The notes below the pieces were generated by a model, which was not told where the DNA came from, searched no databases, and was given only the letters and a program-made list of their open reading frames with translations. Made by a program: the position numbers and the translations under genes. Below are positions 6,725 through 13,285 of a DNA stretch of 13,285 bases, piece by piece (within the stretch, counting starts at the first letter, position 1; the number at the start of each line of letters is the position of its first letter). Origin of the DNA: Nitrospiria bacterium (GTDB lineage: Bacteria; Nitrospirota; CAKKRA01; 9FT-COMBO-42-15); NCBI GenBank assembly GCA_919902475.1, contig CAKKRA010000074.1:1-13285 (forward strand), in the 5' to 3' direction.

Positions 6725-6741
6725 TTTTTTTTCTTTTTTTT
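6725..6741 (-). promoter_or_regulatory. Double A-tract upstream of the pil promoter
   Basis: On the minus strand eight A, one G and eight A lie about 14-30 bp upstream of the -35 box. A-tracts at this distance can act as an UP-like element for the RNA polymerase alpha subunit, or can bend DNA. Taken as a plus-strand T-run it has no hairpin before it, so it is not a terminator. The role is inferred from position only. Confidence 0.35.
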
Positions 6742-6809
6742 ACGGTAAGTTAGCTGATACACTATATATTGAATATGGCTATTTTACAGCTACTATATAA
6801 TGCGATATT

Positions 6810-7604
6810 TTACTTGCTGCTTGCAGATCTTTTTCTTAAAATAACGAGCCTGTTTGCAGCAGTCCTGATTGTTTCCGGAATGTTCTTGTTCTTGGTGAGG
6901 TCATTTAAGTCCTTTTCCTTTAGGTGATTCAGGTGTGATAAAGATATTCCAACAGGGGTTTTGGAATTATTTACAAGGGATTTTACTATAGAATAATTTT
7001 TCAGCCAATCCTTTTTTGAAGCAATTTCACGAAGGACATCTTCAGATACATTTTTTGACTGTGCGATCATCTCTATCTCCTGCTCTGTCATCTTTGGGCT
7101 TTCTATCACAGTTAAGGCAACCTTTTTATTTGCATCCTTTATCAATATATTTCTTGCCTCTTTATTGCCCTTTAGGGCCAATTGCACCTTCTCAGAAACG
7201 CTCATCTTTTGAATCTGTTGAAACATATTTAAATATTTTTCACTTGTTTCATTAAAAGATTCTGTCTCAGATTCTGCCTCTAAAGAAACTAAATCCTTTT
7301 GTGATGAGTAAGCCGTTAACCCCTTTTCCTTGACAGATATAACAAGCTGGAGGATTTCTTTATTAGAATTTGAAAGTAAGAATTTTATAGTCTGAGGAAG
7401 CAGGTTTGAATTTCTTAAAATTACTTCAATAACCTTGCTGCTGTTATAATATGCCTTGGCAATCGTATCCAATACCATTGAATCAGTCGATTTATCATCA
7501 ACAATCATCCTTATCACTTCAAAGGATACTGAAGAATAATAGAATGGAATAAGCGGCGGCGTCTTTCTAATTACATTTTTCCATAACAAAACAGAATCCA
7601 GCAT
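6810..7604 (-). CDS. Uncharacterised helical-repeat protein (HEAT/LRV-like)
   Basis: I do not recognise a function. The 264 residues have no signal peptide or membrane segment, so it is probably cytoplasmic. It appears to consist of short paired helices of about 23-25 residues, for example SFEVIRMIVDD, SSKVIEVILRN and LPQTIKFLLSN in the first 95 residues. After an acidic Ser/Glu linker (about 104-123) comes a second block (about 130-253) with units such as EARNILIKDANKKVALTVIE, TEQEIEMIAQSKNVSEDVLREIA and PETIRTAANRLV. This resembles leucine-rich-repeat-variant or HEAT-type helical solenoids, which usually bind proteins. The second block resembles conserved hypothetical proteins I associate with deltaproteobacteria, but I cannot verify that here. 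It has a good AGAGGT ribosome site that overlaps the stop of the lipoprotein gene 10 nt upstream, and it is the last gene of the lptC-to-here unit. Confidence 0.85.
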   Translation of the reverse strand: MLDSVLLWKNVIRKTPPLIPFYYSSVSFEVIRMIVDDKSTDSMVLDTIAKAYYNSSKVIEVILRNSNLLPQTIKFLLSNSNKEILQLVISVKEKGLTAYSSQKDLVSLEAESETESFNETSEKYLNMFQQIQKMSVSEKVQLALKGNKEARNILIKDANKKVALTVIESPKMTEQEIEMIAQSKNVSEDVLREIASKKDWLKNYSIVKSLVNNSKTPVGISLSHLNHLKEKDLNDLTKNKNIPETIRTAANRLVILRKRSASSK

Positions 7605-7614
7605 CTTAAGACCT

Positions 7615-8031
7615 CTATTTCAAGATGATTGATTCAAACCCTTTGCCCAAATAAAGCTCAATATCAACCTCAATGTTATTATCAGAAGGAATGTGCCTGA
7701 CTTCTGTAACCTTTCCTCTTTTTATAAAATCCTCTACCTGTCCCTTTACAGCTTCCTTATCCTTTATATACTCACCGATTGTCTTTGTATCTGTAATCAT
7801 TATATTTAAAAGCTCCTCCTTCAGATTTTTAAAGGCGTCTGATTTGGCCTTTTGCAAAGACATCAATCTATCAGCAGCATCGCCATCTTGCAATTTAGCA
7901 ATACCAGTAACCTTCAAGGTTGCCTCTGACCAATTTGGTCTTAATACTTCCATAGTCTGAATATTTTTCTGGCAGCCTGAAAACAACAACAAAATAATAA
8001 AAATAGTCAATCCTTTTGTTAAAACTCTCAT
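7615..8031 (-). CDS. LPP20-like lipoprotein
   Basis: A 138-residue predicted lipoprotein. The basic start and hydrophobic stretch (8-17) end at FSGC with Cys20, the lipidation site; Gln follows, so sorting to the outer membrane is plausible. The mature part has the pattern of the LPP20 family (first described in Helicobacter): ATLKVTGIA (37-45), then a long helix with repeated Ala, AKSDAFKNLKEELLN (62-76), a second helical stretch, and a strand-rich end (EVDIELYLGKGFESI). The family's function is generally unknown; some members are linked to the cell surface or flagella. The gene starts 1 nt after the ubiX stop and ends 10 nt before the helical-repeat gene, so the three are probably translated from one message. 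The lipoprotein call is firm and the family call moderate. Confidence 0.8.
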   Translation of the reverse strand: MRVLTKGLTIFIILLLFSGCQKNIQTMEVLRPNWSEATLKVTGIAKLQDGDAADRLMSLQKAKSDAFKNLKEELLNIMITDTKTIGEYIKDKEAVKGQVEDFIKRGKVTEVRHIPSDNNIEVDIELYLGKGFESIILK

Positions 8032-8032
8032 T

Positions 8033-8632
8033 TTACTGTCCCCATCTCCTATACAGGTTATTTTCTATATTTAAACAGTCAAGTATTCTTCCAATAATAA
8101 AATCAACCATATCATCTATGGTTTTAGGATGATTATAAAAGGCTGTATTCGGTGGAACAATACGCACCCCCATCTTTGATAATTTAAGCATATTTTCAAG
8201 ATGTATGCTGTTTAAAGGCGTCTCTCTCGGCACCATTACAAGCATACGTCTCTCCTTTAATGTGACATCTGCTGCGCGTTCAATAAGATTTGAAGAAAAA
8301 CCATTGGCAACAGCAGACAGCGCCTTCATAGAGCACGGGGCAATTATCATAGCCTCTGCCTTTACAGAGCCGCTTGCAGCAGGCGAATTAAAATTATCTT
8401 CTGCAAAATATTGGATTGCGTTTTCAGGTGTCTTAAAATATTCCTTTATCTTCTTATTAACCTCTAACTCATTGCCATGCCAATCAATACCAATTTCATC
8501 GGCAATTATGGAAATGCCCTCCTTTGATATTGAAAGGTATATCTTATTGCTCTTCTCTGCTAAATAAGAAATCAGTCTTATCCCGTATATCACGCCTGAG
8601 GCGCCTGTTATGCCTATTATATATGCAGCCAA
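8033..8632 (-). CDS. ubiX: Flavin prenyltransferase UbiX
   Basis: Makes prenylated FMN from reduced FMN and dimethylallyl (pyro)phosphate. Prenyl-FMN is the cofactor of UbiD-type decarboxylases, used in quinone synthesis and in aromatic acid metabolism. The 199 residues are the normal length. Motifs are ITGASGVIYG (8-17) for the flavin, SPAASGS (83-89), IIAPCSMKALSAVANG (96-111), and LIERAADVTLKERR (116-129) followed by PRETP (135-139). The start is a TTG (8632-8630), because no ATG or GTG fits before the GITGASG motif and an AGGGG ribosome site lies about 11 nt upstream. It lies 16 nt after rapZ and 1 nt before the lipoprotein gene. No ubiD partner is in the window, so the enzyme it serves must be encoded elsewhere. 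Confidence 0.95.
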   Translation of the reverse strand: MAAYIIGITGASGVIYGIRLISYLAEKSNKIYLSISKEGISIIADEIGIDWHGNELEVNKKIKEYFKTPENAIQYFAEDNFNSPAASGSVKAEAMIIAPCSMKALSAVANGFSSNLIERAADVTLKERRMLVMVPRETPLNSIHLENMLKLSKMGVRIVPPNTAFYNHPKTIDDMVDFIIGRILDCLNIENNLYRRWGQ

Positions 8633-8648
8633 CTTTAAACTGACCCCT

Positions 8649-9509
8649 TTAAAAATTAATATCCCTGTGCTTAATATTTATACTATATCCTTCCTTTTCC
8701 AGATAGCCCTTTAAGATTTCACTTACAGCGACTGACCTATGCCTTCCGCCTGTGCAGCCGATCCCTATTGTAAGATAAGACTTCCCTTCTTTTTCATACA
8801 TTGGAATTAGAAATTTTAAGAACTCATGGAGCTTTTCTAAAAAGGCCTTTGTCTCATGAAATTTCAGAACATAGTCAATTACCCGCTTATCGCTGCCTTT
8901 AAGGGGCTTTAATCCCTTTACAAAATTTGGATTCTGTATGAATCTTACATCAAGCATAAGGTCAACATCATAGGGTATGCCGTATTTATAACCAAAGGAT
9001 ACAAATGATATTGTCAGCCTTCTGCCTTCTGATTCAAAATAATGTTTGTTTAAAACCTCCTTAAGCTGATGTACATTGTAATTTGTGGTATCAATAATCT
9101 TATCAGCCCTCTTTCTGAGTTCTGACAGCGTCTCCCGTTCCAATCTTATGCCATCAACAACAGACCCGCTCTTCGCAAGAGGATGAGGCCTCCTCGTCTC
9201 ACTGAATCTCCTGACAAGCGCTTCATCTGAAGCCTCTAAAAAAAGGATTTCTATATTATAATTTTCCTTCTTAAGCTCATCCAGCACCTCTAAAAAGTTT
9301 TTAAAGAAGCCCCTCTCTCTTACATCAATTCCTATGGCAACTCTGTTAATCTCATTGCCTGACTGCGTGCAAAGTTCGGTAAATTTGGGAAGAAGAGCTG
9401 TTGGAAGATTATCAACACAAAAGAATCCGATGTCTTCAAAGCACTTTATTGCATTGCTCTTGCCTGAGCCTGAAAGGCCTGTTATAAACACAACCCTTAG
9501 ATTTTTCAT
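8649..9509 (-). CDS. rapZ: RapZ family nucleotide-binding protein (RNase adapter / YvcJ)
   Basis: Member of the RapZ/YvcJ family. In Escherichia coli RapZ binds small RNAs and guides RNase E to GlmZ, controlling amino-sugar synthesis for the cell envelope; YvcJ in Bacillus hydrolyses GTP. The exact role here is unproven. The 286 residues are the usual length. The N-terminal P-loop is GLSGSGKS (11-18), followed by GIDVRERG (60-67), SETRRPHPL (103-111), SFVSFGYKYGIP (168-179) and DVRFIQNPNF (187-196). The C-terminal domain carries GCTGGRHRSV (251-260), the most conserved segment, and HRDI (281-284). The ATG follows the hpf stop by 3 nt with no visible Shine-Dalgarno sequence, so translation probably depends on ribosomes finishing hpf. 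The order rpoN-hpf-rapZ is conserved widely, normally with PTS genes, which are missing here. Confidence 0.96.
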   Translation of the reverse strand: MKNLRVVFITGLSGSGKSNAIKCFEDIGFFCVDNLPTALLPKFTELCTQSGNEINRVAIGIDVRERGFFKNFLEVLDELKKENYNIEILFLEASDEALVRRFSETRRPHPLAKSGSVVDGIRLERETLSELRKRADKIIDTTNYNVHQLKEVLNKHYFESEGRRLTISFVSFGYKYGIPYDVDLMLDVRFIQNPNFVKGLKPLKGSDKRVIDYVLKFHETKAFLEKLHEFLKFLIPMYEKEGKSYLTIGIGCTGGRHRSVAVSEILKGYLEKEGYSINIKHRDINF

Positions 9510-9512
9510 TTG

Positions 9513-10046
9513 CTATGCAATTGGTTCTATTAGGCCGATGTTGCCGTCCCTTCTCCTGTAAATAACATTAACCTTATTATCACCTGCATTTGTAAAGACA
9601 AAAAAATCTTTATGGAGAAGCTCCATCTGCATTACTGCCTCATCTGGAAGCATGGGTTTTATCTCAAACCTTTTAGTTTTTATTATCTTTGGTATATCCT
9701 TATCTTCAGCCTCTCCAGCCTTTGTTTTAGAAGTAGTTTTTATGCTCTCGCTGTCCTTGTGCCTGTTTAATAGTTTTTCCTTATATCGCTTTACCTGCCT
9801 TTCTATCTTATCCATAACCTTATCAATAGCAGAATACATCTCTCCTGTCTCATCCTCTGCCTGAATAAGAAGGCCGTTTACCTTTATCAATATCTCTGCA
9901 TTATGGCGATATTTCTGCACTGAAAGCGTAACTACAGCCTCAGTAGTATCCGGAAGATATTTTTCAATCTTTTTTACCTTTGATTCTGCATAATTTCTCA
10001 ATGCATCTGTTACATCTATATGTCTTCCATTCACTATTACCTGCAT
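9513..10046 (-). CDS. hpf: Long-form ribosome hibernation promoting factor
   Basis: Binds the 30S subunit in starved or resting cells and joins ribosomes into inactive 100S dimers. The 177 residues make this the long form. The N-terminal ribosome-binding domain (about 1-95) starts MQVIVNGRHIDVTDALRNY and contains KVKKIEKYLPD and the conserved EDETGEMYSAIDKVMDKIERQVKRYKEK stretch (in two parts, about 64-91). A charged linker (about 95-119) leads to the C-terminal dimerisation domain (about 120-177), with KTKRFEIKPMLPDEAVMQMELL and a final strand VNVIYRRRDGNIGLIEP. It has a GGAGG ribosome site (10055-10051) and a 61-nt gap after rpoN, the largest in this operon, which could hold an internal promoter although I see no convincing one. 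It sits with rpoN and rapZ as in many diderms. Confidence 0.95.
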   Translation of the reverse strand: MQVIVNGRHIDVTDALRNYAESKVKKIEKYLPDTTEAVVTLSVQKYRHNAEILIKVNGLLIQAEDETGEMYSAIDKVMDKIERQVKRYKEKLLNRHKDSESIKTTSKTKAGEAEDKDIPKIIKTKRFEIKPMLPDEAVMQMELLHKDFFVFTNAGDNKVNVIYRRRDGNIGLIEPIA

Positions 10047-10107
10047 AAAACCTCCGTTAACTTATTAATTTAATCTAAACTACTACCCATACCGCTAAAT
10101 CTGGATA

Positions 10108-11559
10108 TCAGATGCGTTTTCTCATGGTAGTTGCGGAAATATTCATCCCTTTTCTGTACTTTGCAACTGTTCTTCTTGCTATATTAATATTTTTAGCTTT
10201 AAGCCTTTCTGCAATCTCCTGGTCATTTAAAGGCCTCTTCCCATCCTCGTCATTAACAATCTCTTTGATCATCTGCTGAACAGACAATGATGACATTACA
10301 TTACCATCGCCCTTTGATATGCCTGTGCTAAAGAAATATTTTAACTCAAAGATGCCCTGCGGCGTAAACATATATTTATTTGTTGTTGCCCTGCTTATCG
10401 TGGATTCATGCATAGAGATATCTGCTGCAACATCACGGAGGACAAGCGGCTTTAGATGCTCTATTCCCTTATCAAAAAATCCCCTCTGGAATTTTACTAT
10501 GCTTTCTGCAACCCTGTAGATTGTCCTGTTTCTCTGCTCTATGCTCTTCATAAACCATATCGCTGATTTAAACTTTTTTTCCATATAATCAAGCGTAGGC
10601 TCAGGAACATCCCTTTTTGCCCTTAAAAGCCTGCGGTAGAACGGGCTTATTCTGAGCTTTGGGAGGCCGTCTTCATTCAAGTAAATTAGATAGTCTCCAT
10701 CCGATTTAACAACAAAGACATCAGGGATTATATAATGCGGTTCTGAAACAGAATATGCCCTTCCCGGCTTCGGCTCCAGCCCCTCTATGACCTTAACTGC
10801 CTTAATGATTTCATCAATCGGAACATTAATCTTTTTTGCTATCTTCTGATAATTTCTCTTTTCTATATCCTCTAAATGATTAAGTATAATATCCTCTACC
10901 AGCGTCTCTTTTAATTCTAACTGCTCTGCCTGAATCAGCAGGCACTCCTTCAAATCTCTCGCGCATACGCCTATTGGGTCAAAGCCCTGTATTAATTTTA
11001 TTAACCTCTCTATATCCTCATTAGAAACATTTAAAAGCCTGCTTAGCTCATCAGATGTTGCGCGTAAATAGCCGTCATCATCAATGTTGCCGATAATCAT
11101 TGTGCCTATATCTTCATCTTTATTGTCTGATGTGGAAAGCCTCAATTGCCAAAAAAGATGTTCTGTTAAATCAACAGGCCTGGACAATGTTTGGTCATAA
11201 GAGGGCATTTCTTCTTGTGAAGATGGAAAATATCCGGCATCCCTCCCCTCATTTCTATTATCACCATAATAGTCCTCCCAGATAAAATTAAATTCATCAG
11301 TCCCCTCTGCAGAACCATCTTTTTCAACATCAGAATTCTCTTGTATATAATCGTCCTTCTTCTCCTTCTCAGCGCTCTCTGAGGGTATCATATCATCATC
11401 AGCAATAATTTCGTCCTCTAACAGAGGATTTTCAAGCAGCTCTATGCTTAATGCCTGCGACAGCTCAAGCCTCGACAGTTGAAGCAGTTTTATCGCCTGC
11501 TGGAGTTGCGGCGTCATTATTAGTTTTTGGCTTAGCCTTAAGTCTAATCTGCTTTCCAT
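10108..11559 (-). CDS. rpoN: RNA polymerase sigma-54 factor RpoN
   Basis: Alternative sigma factor that recognises -24/-12 promoters and needs an AAA+ activator to open DNA. In related bacteria it controls nitrogen use, motility and often the pilin gene. The 483 residues are full length. Region I, the activator-interacting domain, is at about 1-48 (LRLSQKLIMTPQLQQAIKLL then LLENPLLE). Region II is an acidic linker (about 49-115). The core-binding domain is at about 120-310 with SRPVDLTEHLFWQL and DPIGVCARDLKECLL. The DNA-binding part (about 320-483) has the helix-turn-helix (VAADISMHESTISRATTNKYM, in two segments 377-397) and the RpoN box ARRTVAKYRK (461-470). The start has AAGGGGTAGG upstream. 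It follows lptB by 11 nt, a very conserved pairing. No -24/-12 promoter was seen in the intergenic gaps here. Confidence 0.98.
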   Translation of the reverse strand: MESRLDLRLSQKLIMTPQLQQAIKLLQLSRLELSQALSIELLENPLLEDEIIADDDMIPSESAEKEKKDDYIQENSDVEKDGSAEGTDEFNFIWEDYYGDNRNEGRDAGYFPSSQEEMPSYDQTLSRPVDLTEHLFWQLRLSTSDNKDEDIGTMIIGNIDDDGYLRATSDELSRLLNVSNEDIERLIKLIQGFDPIGVCARDLKECLLIQAEQLELKETLVEDIILNHLEDIEKRNYQKIAKKINVPIDEIIKAVKVIEGLEPKPGRAYSVSEPHYIIPDVFVVKSDGDYLIYLNEDGLPKLRISPFYRRLLRAKRDVPEPTLDYMEKKFKSAIWFMKSIEQRNRTIYRVAESIVKFQRGFFDKGIEHLKPLVLRDVAADISMHESTISRATTNKYMFTPQGIFELKYFFSTGISKGDGNVMSSLSVQQMIKEIVNDEDGKRPLNDQEIAERLKAKNINIARRTVAKYRKGMNISATTMRKRI

Positions 11560-11570
11560 CCTACCCCTTT

Positions 11571-12326
11571 TTATGCCCTTTTTTCTTCTTCTTTAACATG
11601 GCCTTCACCCATCAACCTGAACTTATCACCAAGGTATATTGCCCTCGCCTTTGAGCTGTGAGCAATCTCTTTAGGCGTGCCAGAAATAAGTATCTTGCCT
11701 TCGTTTATAATATATGCCCTGTCTGTTATTGCAAGTGTCTCCTGAACACTGTGGTCAGTTATCAGGATGCCTATATTCTTCTTCTTTAATTTGGCGATAA
11801 TATTTTGTATCTCTGTGACTGCTATCGGATCTATCCCTGCAAATGGTTCATCTAAAAGCATAAATGAGGGAGATGTCACAAGCGCCCTTGTTATCTCAAC
11901 CCGCCTTCTCTCGCCGCCTGAAAGGGTATATGCCTTATTATCCGCTAAATGCGATATGTTCAGCTCAGAGAGCAATGAATCAAGCCTCTCTTCCCGCTCT
12001 TTATCCTCCAAATCAATTGTCTCAAGGATTGACATGATATTTTCCCTGACTGTAAGTTTTCTAAAGACAGACGGCTCTTGCGGCAAATAACTTATTCCCA
12101 TCCGCGCCCTCAAATACATTGGAAGTTCTGTAATATTTTTATCATTAAGATAAACAGAACCCTTGTCTGGCCTTATCAAGCCGACAGCCATATAAAAGGT
12201 TGTTGTTTTGCCAGCGCCATTTGGGCCAAGCAGTCCCACAACCTCTCCTTTTTCTACTATAAGGCTGAGACTATTTACAACCTTCCTCCCCTTATATGAT
12301 TTTACAAGACCCTTTGCTTCTAACAT
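11571..12326 (-). CDS. lptB: LPS export ABC transporter ATP-binding protein LptB
   Basis: Cytoplasmic ATPase of the LptB2FG complex that pulls lipopolysaccharide from the inner membrane onto the LptC-LptA bridge. The 251 residues include the Walker A GPNGAGKT (34-41), the Q-loop in YLPQEPSVFRKLTVREN (80-96, Q83), the signature LSGGE (135-139), Walker B FMLLDE (155-160) followed by PFAGIDPIAV (161-170), and the H-loop ITDHSVQETL (189-198, H192). The LPQEPSVFRKLTVREN and LDEPFAGIDPIAV stretches distinguish LptB from other ABC ATPases. A short basic/acidic C-terminal extension (about 241-251) goes slightly beyond the E. coli length. The ATG follows the lptA stop by 5 nt with no clear ribosome site, suggesting coupling. 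LptF and LptG are not in the window, as is common. Confidence 0.97.
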   Translation of the reverse strand: MLEAKGLVKSYKGRKVVNSLSLIVEKGEVVGLLGPNGAGKTTTFYMAVGLIRPDKGSVYLNDKNITELPMYLRARMGISYLPQEPSVFRKLTVRENIMSILETIDLEDKEREERLDSLLSELNISHLADNKAYTLSGGERRRVEITRALVTSPSFMLLDEPFAGIDPIAVTEIQNIIAKLKKKNIGILITDHSVQETLAITDRAYIINEGKILISGTPKEIAHSSKARAIYLGDKFRLMGEGHVKEEEKRA

Positions 12327-12331
12327 TACAG

Positions 12332-12892
12332 TTATTTAAATATTGAAAACCCTTTTTTCTTATCCTTCTTTTGCGGATTCACAATTACTTTGCTTCCTTC
12401 AACTATGCTCCTATCCTCTTTTATATAAATTGTCATTTTTGTGCCTGTTACCATATCACCCTTTTCCCATGCCTTTGGCTCGCCTGTAAGCACCACCTTT
12501 TCTTCATCCTTGTAATAAACAGCCTCATCAGCAGTAGCTGTTTTTTCACCGCTTACTATCTTCACATTTCCCATTGCCTTGATAGTGGAGATATCCCTTT
12601 TATCTTCTTTGCCGCTGTCATCTGCAATATCTGCCAATCCTGCGTCTTTAACCTTAACAAACAATATCTCCATCTTATCTGCATATAAAGTCATATCATC
12701 TTTTTTCACAATTACATCTCTTTCAAATATCAGTTTATTCTGCTCATTTATAGCAGTCATCCTTTGCGATGTAATAACAATAGGTTTATCTTCATCGTCT
12801 TTGCGAGACGGCTCCTTTGCATTAACGGAATTATATAATAAGAAGACTATTAAGATAAACAACAGCCTACTTTTTAATAACAGCCTCAACAT
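12332..12892 (-). CDS. lptA: Periplasmic LPS-binding protein LptA
   Basis: Periplasmic beta-jellyroll protein that forms the bridge carrying lipopolysaccharide from LptC to LptD in the outer membrane. The 186 residues start with a signal peptide (basic 6-9, hydrophobic 10-20) probably cleaved after SVNA (residue 25). The OstA/LptA domain runs from about 37 to 172 with the typical repeating strands: PIVITSQRMTAINEQNKLIFERDVIV (in two segments, 37-62), DMTLYADKMEI (66-76), IKAMGNVKIV (104-113), ATADEAVYY (119-127) and TGTKMTIYI (149-157). A short Lys-rich tail follows. The start overlaps lptC by 26 nt and has AGAGGTG about 8 nt upstream. It is next to lptC and lptB in the expected order. Confidence 0.94.
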   Translation of the reverse strand: MLRLLLKSRLLFILIVFLLYNSVNAKEPSRKDDEDKPIVITSQRMTAINEQNKLIFERDVIVKKDDMTLYADKMEILFVKVKDAGLADIADDSGKEDKRDISTIKAMGNVKIVSGEKTATADEAVYYKDEEKVVLTGEPKAWEKGDMVTGTKMTIYIKEDRSIVEGSKVIVNPQKKDKKKGFSIFK

Positions 12893-13285
12893 TTGACAGC
12901 ACCTCTAATTCCTGTGATATGGCATTAATCCTTAAACCCTTTCCTTTCAACCTTATCTCTTTGCCTTCTATTGAAACTGCGTCATCAGTTGCAACAACCC
13001 TCTTTTTATTGTCCCATGAAAGGGAATCTGTTGTCATGGTATAGCCGTTGCTTGAGATAATTTTAATATCATTATTTCTTTTTCTGATGTAAATATCATG
13101 TGATTCTGTATTAAAGAGCCCTTCGTCCCCTTTAAGTTCCAGCCTGATACCCTGCGATGTGGTAAAGACAGCCACTACATCTTCCAATACAGCCTTATTC
13201 TCCTTTTTAAAGAGTTTTGCCCTGACAGCCTTTACCTCCCAGTCGGTCTTGCCCTTTCCAGCCTGGGTAAAATGAAAATTATCCA
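12867..13285 (-). CDS. lptC: LPS export protein LptC, 5' end outside window
   Basis: Inner-membrane anchored periplasmic protein that receives lipopolysaccharide from LptB2FG and hands it to LptA. Only the last 139 codons are visible; the reading frame is open to the right edge, so the membrane anchor and start lie outside. The visible part has the family pattern FHFTQAGKGKTDWEVKAVRAK near the edge (split as FHFTQAGKGK and TDWEVKAVRA), where Trp-x-hydrophobic-x-Ala is the best conserved LptC motif. Regular strands follow (SWDNKKRVVATDDAVSIEG, LKGKGLRINAISQELEVLS). A TTG at 13187 is an in-frame codon inside the gene, not the start. The stop overlaps the lptA start by 26 nt. The call rests on the sequence pattern plus position before lptA and lptB. 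Confidence 0.88.
   Translation of the reverse strand, partial: DNFHFTQAGKGKTDWEVKAVRAKLFKKENKAVLEDVVAVFTTSQGIRLELKGDEGLFNTESHDIYIRKRNNDIKIISSNGYTMTTDSLSWDNKKRVVATDDAVSIEGKEIRLKGKGLRINAISQELEVLSNVEAVIKK

Noticed and set aside
6725..6809. Terminator after the helical-repeat gene
   Set aside because: A weak bulged pairing (AGTAGCTG with CAGCTAACT) exists, but about 30 nt separate the arms and A-runs follow on the transcribed strand, not T-runs. No intrinsic terminator is supported, so read-through into the pil region is possible.
10047..10107. Internal or sigma-54 promoter before hpf
   Set aside because: No TGGCAC-N5-TTGC-like element is present and only poor sigma-70 boxes could be drawn. The gap may simply be a leader with the GGAGG site.
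12371..12896. Two plus-strand open frames of about 105 codons over lptA
   Set aside because: Both are antisense to a well-supported lptA and show no domain, ribosome site or promoter.
12867..13187. A short independent gene starting at TTG 13187
   Set aside because: The frame stays open to the window edge with clear LptC sequence upstream of the TTG, so this is the 3' part of lptC.

Overview
The window is a gene-dense piece of a diderm (Gram-negative type) bacterial chromosome. Every gene I can support lies on the minus strand, so transcription runs from the high coordinates to the low ones. The DNA is AT-rich by eye, with frequent ATA and AGG codons. It encodes LPS transport proteins (LptC, LptA, LptB) and a type IVa pilus secretin complex, so the cell has an outer membrane. 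The gene content and order fit the old Deltaproteobacteria / Nitrospirota neighbourhood; I cannot place it more precisely. No tRNA, rRNA, CRISPR array, insertion sequence or phage gene was seen.

In the direction of transcription, the first block (13285 to 6810) is a tightly packed run: lptC (5' end outside the window), lptA, lptB, rpoN (sigma-54), long-form hpf, rapZ, ubiX, an LPP20-like lipoprotein, and a helical-repeat protein of unknown function. Gaps are 1-61 nt, or genes overlap, so it looks like one transcription unit. The lptCAB-rpoN-hpf-rapZ core is a known conserved order. The PTS genes that often accompany it (ptsN, HPr, hprK) are absent, and ubiX plus two poorly characterised genes follow rapZ instead.

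The second block (6711 to 1045) begins in a 228-nt AT-rich gap with a strong sigma-70-type promoter (TTGACA, 16 nt, TATACT). It reads a 63-residue stand-alone MerR-like helix-turn-helix protein, a near-perfect 30-bp palindrome, then pilM, pilN, pilO, pilP and pilQ. All four pil junctions overlap (three by ATGA, pilO/pilP by 44 nt), so translation is probably coupled. The products form the inner-membrane alignment complex (PilM/N/O), its periplasmic lipoprotein link (PilP) and the outer-membrane secretin (PilQ).

The third part is aroC (chorismate synthase), cut by the window's left edge after 321 codons. In the 81 nt between pilQ and aroC an intrinsic terminator and a good promoter overlap, so that pilus transcripts should stop while aroC transcripts start inside the hairpin and escape it.

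No wholly new system is evident. The points most worth a second look are the regulatory architecture around the pil operon (mini-regulator, 30-bp palindrome, palindrome on the -10 box), the nested terminator/promoter before aroC, and the uncharacterised helical-repeat protein with its lipoprotein neighbour.
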